In this document: one piece after another, positions 59,801 to 64,000 of the stretch
Numbering within the stretch: position 1 is the first letter of the stretch
Layout of the letters: the number at the start of each line of letters is the position of its first letter
NCBI GenBank assembly: GCA_964512655.1
Contig: CAZEJT010000001.1
Coordinates: forward strand, 682,001-746,000
Source: VBOC01 sp964512655
GTDB lineage: Bacteria > Bacteroidota > Ignavibacteria > UBA10030 > SZUA-254
DNA: 64,000 nucleotides
Direction: 5' to 3'
The notes under the pieces: generated by a model
The model's database searches: none
Seen by the model: only the letters and a program-made list of their open reading frames with translations
Told to the model about the DNA's origin: nothing
Made by a program: the position numbers and the translations under genes

Positions 59801-60008
59801 GTTCCTCGAGAACGTTGGTGATCTGTGTCTCGACCACGCTAGGACTCGCTCCCCGGTAGAGCGTAACGACGGAAATGATCGGTGGGTCGATATCGGGGTA
59901 TTCACGAACCGGCAGACGCGAGAATCCGATGATCCCGAAGAGGAGAATCGTCAGACTCATGACCGTCGCAAACACCGGCCTCTGTATGGACATCGTGCTG
60001 AGCTTCAT
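56892..60008 (-). CDS. RND efflux pump inner-membrane transporter (HAE1/AcrB-like)
   Basis: The 1038-residue protein has the RND layout: two halves of six helices, each with a large periplasmic loop. The start is STMSIQRPVFATVMSLTILLFG. The proton-relay acidic pair is LVVDDAIVVLENVYRH near residue 405. The second-half block is LIGLVTKNAILIVEFSNQL near 930. It works with the membrane fusion and TolC genes immediately upstream (five-base gaps). The substrate is unknown. The family suggests hydrophobic compounds rather than metals. Confidence 0.93.
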   Translation of the reverse strand: MKLSTMSIQRPVFATVMSLTILLFGIIGFSRLPVREYPDIDPPIISVVTLYRGASPSVVETQITNVLEEQFATLEGVKTLTSSSREQGSVITIEFELNRKVDEAANDVRDRVSRVRGNLPREIDDPIVSKVDANAQAIVWLALFSDNHNGLELTDVADRVLKEKIQRLPGVGSVIIGGERRYAMRVWLDALKMAAHGLTTQDVEAAIRGENAEIPGGRVEGKEREFAVLTRGELSTPEGFGAIIISQKENDLVRLRDVAEVGVGAADERTVARYNGKAAVGLGIVKQSKASTVDVAALVRNALPELTALLPTGMKLDVAYDSSTFINDSIDEVEQTLVIAMCLVVLVVLTFLKSFRATTIPSIAIPISIIGALSVAYFLGFTLNILTLLALVLAIGLVVDDAIVVLENVYRHMEMGKGRMQAAFDGSKEIGFAVVATTISLVAVFVPLAFLTGSVGRLFNEFGISLAVAVLISGFVALTLTPMLSSKILKPLHGSGTSWASRAFDAFFEFLNRFYERLLRVAIRRRALMLSIAGLAVIASVFFFRLLPSELVPTEDRGAAFGVVLAPEGATLEYTDRYMREVEKRLLALPEDRALFTAIGLGFGGPGSVTNGILFLPLKPRSERSKSQQEIVQELFPQLISIPGVLAFVINPPSLGASFSSTPVEYVLQGESYDELNKGVGVMMGEASKLGYMVNLNTDLHLNKPQLDINIDRERASALGASVAEIGSTLETLLGGRVVTNFKRGTKQYDVILQMKASSRSTPDVIDGIYIRGAGGLVQLANVVKVDETLAPKELNHYNRIRSATITATLLPGKTIGEALDDLDRIARDKLPPSLKREYAGESLEFKSSSSSLYLMFLLAVVFIYLVLSAQFESFVHPFTILLSVPLAVFGALLTLLIFHQSLNIYSQIGLIMLIGLVTKNAILIVEFSNQLRARGEPVAEAVVQAATIRLRPILMTSLATIFGVLPIAIGLGAGAESRRPLGLAVVGGLFFSTFLTLLLVPVVYTLLARFVKTTTEPGMGEEATTPVQEPARTEQLA

Positions 60009-60013
60009 GCCGG

Positions 60014-61120
60014 TTATCCCTCCGACTTGGTGGAACCCTGTTTTGGAGCGGCTTCCTCCTGGCTCCTGACGGGCATGACCCGCGCCCCCTCGAAGAGTTT
60101 CTGATGCCCGGCCTTTACGACCACCATACCGGGCTTGAGCCCGTCGACGACCTCCACGACCGCGGCGAGCCGCGTTCCCAGTTTGAGAGGAACGCGGGAG
60201 ACCGTGCTGTCGGGCTTCACGATAAAGACAAACGATTGGTCGCCGCTGCCGAAGACCGCCTCGCTCGGAACGGTGAGGGAACCCGACCGCTCGCTGAGAA
60301 CCGCGGAGACGTTCGCCGACATTCCGGGCCGGAATTTTCGTCCGGGATTCGGGACCTGGGCAACGATTCTAGCGCTCCTCGTCCCGGCCTCGACCACCGG
60401 TTCGACGACGATGATCTTCCCCTTCGATTCATACCCCGGGAACGCCGTGGTCGAAACCGCCACCTGCGCCCCCCGATTGACCTTGGAGACCATGCGCTCG
60501 GGGGAAGAAAACACCACCCGGACCTGGTCGATATTGGCAAGTTCAGTGATCGGCTGGCCCGCTCTCAGAAATGTTCCGACGCTCACCCTCCTCGCCCCGA
60601 TAATCCCGTCGAACGGCGATGTGATTCTCGTCTTCGCAAAGCGGGCCTTTGCCAGGGCGAGATTAGCTTCCGCGACTTTCAGCGCGGCGGCAGCGTCGTC
60701 GAGATCCTGCGGGGCACCCGCGTTCTGCTCCACGACTGCCTTGATCCGGTTATGACTGGCCTGTGCCTGGGAGCGCAGCGCTTCAGCCCGGGCGACTTCC
60801 GCGGCGAGCTGAGAATCATCCAGCTGGAGGATGAGCGCCCCGCGTTTGATGGCTTCACCTTCATTGAATGGGATCTTCACGACAGCCCCGTCGATTTCCG
60901 AAACCACGGTAATTGCCTCGACCGCCTCTATCGATCCGACGGCCTCAAACCTGTCCTCCACCTTTTGGACGGTGACCGGGGAGACTTCCACCGGCATGGG
61001 AGGCATGGAAAACCCCCCTCCCCCGCCCCCCTTTGAGCAACCTGGGTTAGCCAGGCACAAGAAGGCGGATAGCGCTCCGCCCACGAGGATATTCACACCC
61101 TTCTGCACGCTCATCGTCAT
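60014..61120 (-). CDS. RND efflux membrane fusion protein (periplasmic adaptor)
   Basis: The 368-residue adaptor has a hydrophobic leader ending in a possible lipobox (LANPGCSK) followed by glycines. A lipoyl/barrel-type segment (TVVSEIDGAVVKIPFNEGEAIKRGALILQLD) comes next, then a coiled-coil hairpin near 110-165. The beta-barrel and membrane-proximal parts include SPFDGIIGARRVSVGTFLRAG and VPSEAVFGSGDQSFVFIV. It links the pump to the TolC-type channel. Confidence 0.92.
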   Translation of the reverse strand: MTMSVQKGVNILVGGALSAFLCLANPGCSKGGGGGGFSMPPMPVEVSPVTVQKVEDRFEAVGSIEAVEAITVVSEIDGAVVKIPFNEGEAIKRGALILQLDDSQLAAEVARAEALRSQAQASHNRIKAVVEQNAGAPQDLDDAAAALKVAEANLALAKARFAKTRITSPFDGIIGARRVSVGTFLRAGQPITELANIDQVRVVFSSPERMVSKVNRGAQVAVSTTAFPGYESKGKIIVVEPVVEAGTRSARIVAQVPNPGRKFRPGMSANVSAVLSERSGSLTVPSEAVFGSGDQSFVFIVKPDSTVSRVPLKLGTRLAAVVEVVDGLKPGMVVVKAGHQKLFEGARVMPVRSQEEAAPKQGSTKSEG

Positions 61121-61124
61121 GGCT

Positions 61125-62696
61125 TTATTTTGTTGTCGTTCCTTTATACGAGCCGGAGGTCAGTTGCTTCAGCGTCGTCGCCGCCTTAGCGGTCCTGACC
61201 AGGGCCTCGGAATAACGCTGTTGCGCCGCCACGTAATCCGCGGCGAGACGAACCAATTCGAACGCGGTGGTGCGGCCATTGTAAAACTCGATCCTTCCGA
61301 TCCGTCCCTGCTCTCCCGCTGCGTCGACACCCTCCCTCGCTGCGGTCAGGCGTTCTCTCCCATGGATGAGCTCTCTATAGGTCGATCTGACCTGCGATTC
61401 GAGGGCCCGCTCCTGCTCCGTGTATCGTGCCTCTGCATTCGCCAATTCCGCCTGGAGGCGGTCTTTCTCTCCCAACCCGCTCCGGAAGCCGATCGGGATC
61501 TTCACTTCGACGCCGACGCTCCAGGTCCTGAAATCGCGGTTGACCACCTGGCTGAGAGCGTCGCTGAAACCGCCGTTGACCGTTGTCCGAAGCGTGTCGC
61601 CGTTGAATATGATGTCCTGGGGAGATCCGGAGAGTCCGTTCCCTCCGAGCGAGCCGAGAAGATTCACGGTGGGGAGCATTTCCCACCCTGCGGCACTCGC
61701 GAGAGTACGTGCGGCATCGACCTCCGCCTGAGCTGCCTGGAGATCGAGATTGTTTCTGCGCGCGTGTTCGACGATCGTGTCGACCGGGCCGGCGTCGTAC
61801 TCGCCCGGCGGATCGCTCGTCGTGACAAACCTCGGCGAGCCCGCATCAGGTCTCACGCCGATAACGGCCGCAAACTCGTCGGAGAGCCGGTCGAGCTCCT
61901 CCTGCCGGTCGATGAGGAGAATGTTCTGCTCGGCGAGAAATGTTCTTGCATTCGCAACCTGGTTGGGACCCACGAGACCTGCTTTCGCCCTCAGCTGTGT
62001 CTCCTGGAGAAATGTCTCCCCTTGATCGTGCGTAAATTTCCTGACCGCGTAGTTTCGCTCCGCGGCGTAGAGTCCCCAGTACCTCAGTTCGACGTCGGAC
62101 GTCAGCGCAAGTACCTCCTGATCGCGCCTCGCGAGCGCCGCCTGGAGATCCTGTTCCGCCTTTGAGAGCTCCTTGCGGGCGGATGCGCTGAACCCGCCGA
62201 GGAGGGGCTGGCGGAGGCTCAGACTCCCGAACGCCGTGTACTGCGGATTGAGAAATGCGAACGCCGAGTTGGTGTTCAGGCGCACTGTATTGACGGATGC
62301 CTGAAGCTTGGTGCCGATCGGGAGAGACCACTGGAGGCCTGTGCTGGCTGTCGTCTGCTGGTTCATCAGTATGGGTGCGCCCGCGAAGAATGAGGAGGTG
62401 GGTATCGCATCGTCCTCATAACTCATGTTGAAGAACAATTCCGGATCGAAGATCCCCCGTTCCCGCCGGACGGTGCCGAGGGCCGCATCGTAGGATGCCT
62501 CAGCTCTGCGCACAGCCGTCGCGTTTGCGAGACCCTGCCGGATTGCCTCTTCAAGTGTCAGGTGGGTCCCCTCGATTCCTTTTAGAAAGACCTGAAGCGA
62601 GCTGTCCGGATTGACGGAGAGGGTTTGCCCCTGCGCAAGTGAAGCCAGTAGCATGATTGCGGCATGCGCCGCCATTGAAATGAGTTTTCCTGCCAT
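61125..62696 (-). CDS. TolC-family outer-membrane efflux channel
   Basis: The protein (523 residues from ATG 62696) has a signal peptide and two OEP repeats rich in helices with A-x-x-x-x-L-x-A patterns, for example SARKELSKAEQDLQAALARRD and REGVDAAGEQGRIGRIEFYNGRTTAFELV. It is the outer-membrane channel of the RND system. A longer frame to 62759 would add a region without a convincing signal, so the later ATG is preferred. It is first in the tolC-MFP-RND order. Confidence 0.9.
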   Translation of the reverse strand: MAGKLISMAAHAAIMLLASLAQGQTLSVNPDSSLQVFLKGIEGTHLTLEEAIRQGLANATAVRRAEASYDAALGTVRRERGIFDPELFFNMSYEDDAIPTSSFFAGAPILMNQQTTASTGLQWSLPIGTKLQASVNTVRLNTNSAFAFLNPQYTAFGSLSLRQPLLGGFSASARKELSKAEQDLQAALARRDQEVLALTSDVELRYWGLYAAERNYAVRKFTHDQGETFLQETQLRAKAGLVGPNQVANARTFLAEQNILLIDRQEELDRLSDEFAAVIGVRPDAGSPRFVTTSDPPGEYDAGPVDTIVEHARRNNLDLQAAQAEVDAARTLASAAGWEMLPTVNLLGSLGGNGLSGSPQDIIFNGDTLRTTVNGGFSDALSQVVNRDFRTWSVGVEVKIPIGFRSGLGEKDRLQAELANAEARYTEQERALESQVRSTYRELIHGRERLTAAREGVDAAGEQGRIGRIEFYNGRTTAFELVRLAADYVAAQQRYSEALVRTAKAATTLKQLTSGSYKGTTTK

Positions 62697-62917
62697 CGGA
62701 GAGAGGAAACAGGTTTGAATCGGGCTTCCCCGGCAATGTACGAATCCCCTCGCAGACATTCAAGAATCCGGGCGGTTTGGTCGTGGATCAGGAGTCTGAG
62801 GTCTTGCTGATCGAACGCCCCGGCCGGCTTGAGGCGGAGATCGATCCACGTGTACCTCCTCCCTCCCCGGGCAACCCGAAACCCACTCTGATCGATGCTG
62901 TTGCTCCCGACTTCGAC

Positions 62918-63157
62918 CTACCTTTTCAAGCAGTCGAGATAGCACGTCTGGAGCTGGAGCGGGAGCGATCAGGCAAGGTTGAATGTGCAGCGAATTTCGG
63001 GGAATTCTTCGAGCATCGCAGCCAGTTCGTAAGAGTCCTTCGCGCCGTGAGCGCGCACCCACTGACCCTGCAGCTGATCGCGCTCCGAGTCGAGGTACAT
63101 CGACTGGTGCTGATGCCAGATGAGATTGAGATAGAGGCTTCCGCTCGGATTCGCCAT
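62918..63157 (-). pseudogene. Degraded N-terminal fragment of a glycoside hydrolase family 57 gene
   Basis: The frame from ATG 63157 reads LYLNLIWHQHQSMYLDSER, then QWVRAHGAKDSYELAAML and EEFPEIRCTFNLA, before TGA at 62971-62969. This is the N-terminus of GH57 amylase-like enzymes (WHxHQPxY, PWVRLHAxKDYY, VRxTFN). After the stop the same frame continues with S-L-P-L-Q-L-Q and C-Y-L-D-C-L-K-R, again family-like, before a second stop at 62918. An intact family member is several hundred residues, so this is a remnant. The 525-base gap 62697-63221 otherwise holds only unrecognised sequence. Confidence 0.65.
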
Positions 63158-63221
63158 AGTTCCAGAAACGTGGATTCGCGACGGATTTCAATCCGCGATT
63201 TGAGACGACCTTACGCGACTA

Positions 63222-64000
63222 TCACTGAACCGCAGAAGTGCTGACGCCTCCCGCCATGTTCAGCCTTCTCATCAAGGAGACAAATCGCTGATCGTTGCGA
63301 ATCACATCGAAGGCAGGTTCCACGTTCACGAAAACGAGGGAGCCGTCGCTAATCTCGTATGCTTTTTCAAGCCATTCAAAAACCTTTTCCGTCTCACCAA
63401 GTCCCAAGTACACAATGCTGATCCAGTAGGGGGAGACGTATTCCTCCTGTGCGCGTTCAAGAAGCAAGTCTTTGTAGAGAATCGCCTCATCTCTTCTCCC
63501 TGCCACCGCATAGTAATGGCCAAGCGCGGCCACGGTAACCGGATGTCCCTTTGAAGAGAGCGTCGCCCGCTGGAAAGCATCAAGGGCCTGGCTGTACATT
63601 TTTTTTTGCTCGTATGCCGCACCAAGTGGAAGGTATGCCGCAATAAAGCGGGGATCATATCCAAGCATGCTTTTGAACTTTTCAATCACATCGTCGTATC
63701 GCCTCTCGAAGTAGAGAGTAAGGCCATAATCCGCGCTGATGACGGGCGAATACGGGTCAAGGGTGCGCGCCCTCTCGCGGGCAACTGCCGCCTCGGGGAA
63801 GCGACCCATCGTCGCAAGGTAGATTGCATAGAGGCTGTGCCCCGTAGCGTAATTTGTATTCAACGCTACAGCACGTTTGAATTCCAAATCAGCCCTTTCC
63901 CAATTCCGGTCATAATGCATGAGAGTCATAGCAAACGACGTGTGAGCCTCCGCGAGCATGCTATCGAGGTGCAGAGCCGTCGCCGCCGCGGCTTTCGCCT
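63222..64000 (-). CDS. TPR-repeat protein, C-terminal part (continues past window)
   Basis: The frame is open to the window edge and ends at TGA 63222-63224, with at least 258 residues visible. TPR units can be seen, for example WERADLEFKRAVALNTNYATGHSLYAIYL, PRFIAAYLPLGAAYEQKKMYSQALDAFQRA and GHYYAVAGRRDEAILYKDLLL. Tails like this occur on CadC-type regulators, adenylate cyclases and serine/threonine kinases, so the missing N-terminus may be a signalling domain. That is inference. Confidence 0.8.
   Translation of the reverse strand, partial: AKAAAATALHLDSMLAEAHTSFAMTLMHYDRNWERADLEFKRAVALNTNYATGHSLYAIYLATMGRFPEAAVARERARTLDPYSPVISADYGLTLYFERRYDDVIEKFKSMLGYDPRFIAAYLPLGAAYEQKKMYSQALDAFQRATLSSKGHPVTVAALGHYYAVAGRRDEAILYKDLLLERAQEEYVSPYWISIVYLGLGETEKVFEWLEKAYEISDGSLVFVNVEPAFDVIRNDQRFVSLMRRLNMAGGVSTSAVQ

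Noticed and set aside
60104..62165. Two long plus-strand frames opposite the membrane fusion and TolC genes
   Set aside because: They have no motifs and lie fully opposite well-supported RND system genes.
63173..63197. Hairpin downstream of the TPR gene considered as a terminator
   Set aside because: The stem is short with a bulge and no T tract follows on the minus strand.

Overview
The window looks like a chromosomal segment of a Gram-negative bacterium of the Bacteroidota/Chlorobiota (FCB) lineage, probably an Ignavibacteria-like organism. Three things point there: a secreted repeat protein ending in a type IX secretion (Por) sorting domain of the NYPNPFNP type, TolC/RND and porin-like outer-membrane proteins, and a fused cytochrome b with b6-type haem spacing. 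Base composition is moderately GC-rich by eye. The assignment is inference from protein families, not from a search.

Layout. 1-4206 (+ strand): the tail of a short-chain dehydrogenase, a LOG-family hydrolase, tmRNA with a 9-residue tag, dapF, then a Rieske/cytochrome b pair followed by a 53-residue membrane protein. 4287-12640 (- strand): a tight seven-gene operon, SDR-yqeY-cvpA-mutS2-accC-biotin carrier-purL, read from a near-consensus promoter at 12657-12685. 12745-17124 (+ strand): a probable metal (zinc or manganese) acquisition locus with a small HxH/CxxC membrane protein, a porin-like protein, a ZnuA-type binding protein and a ZnuB-type permease fused to a HEAT-repeat domain. No ATPase gene lies beside it.

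17132-39484 (- strand): a long housekeeping run. In transcription order it is tRNA-Gly, tRNA-Cys, tRNA-Leu, tRNA-Val, thrS-infC-rpmI-rplT-pheS-pheT, a ZapB-like coiled coil, zapA, a candidate 6S RNA, rny-coaE-nadB-purF-pgsA-ftsY-dipeptide epimerase-mutL, and a 1490-residue secreted beta-propeller-repeat protein coupled to mutL. infC appears to start at an AUU codon that overlaps the thrS stop codon.

39617-46410 (- strand): greA, ribBA, yajC, tgt, a VanZ-like protein, bifunctional NAD(P)HX repair enzyme nnrD/E and a lone nuoN. 46591-49734 (+ strand): an ECF sigma factor, a zinc-finger anti-sigma factor with an outer HEAT-like domain, and two DUF4097 exported proteins. 49757-64000 (- strand): a DUF2723 membrane glycosyltransferase-like protein, a large exported BNR/VPS10-like propeller protein, a nucleoside hydrolase, a complete RND efflux system (TolC, MFP and pump), a degraded glycoside hydrolase family 57 fragment, and the end of a TPR protein cut by the window edge.

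Most of the window is ordinary core genome. No CRISPR array, phage or insertion sequence was seen. The less usual parts are the permease-HEAT fusion locus, the sigma/anti-sigma/DUF4097 unit, the b6-type complex without a visible cytochrome c1, the AUU infC start, and the candidate small RNA between zapA and rny.
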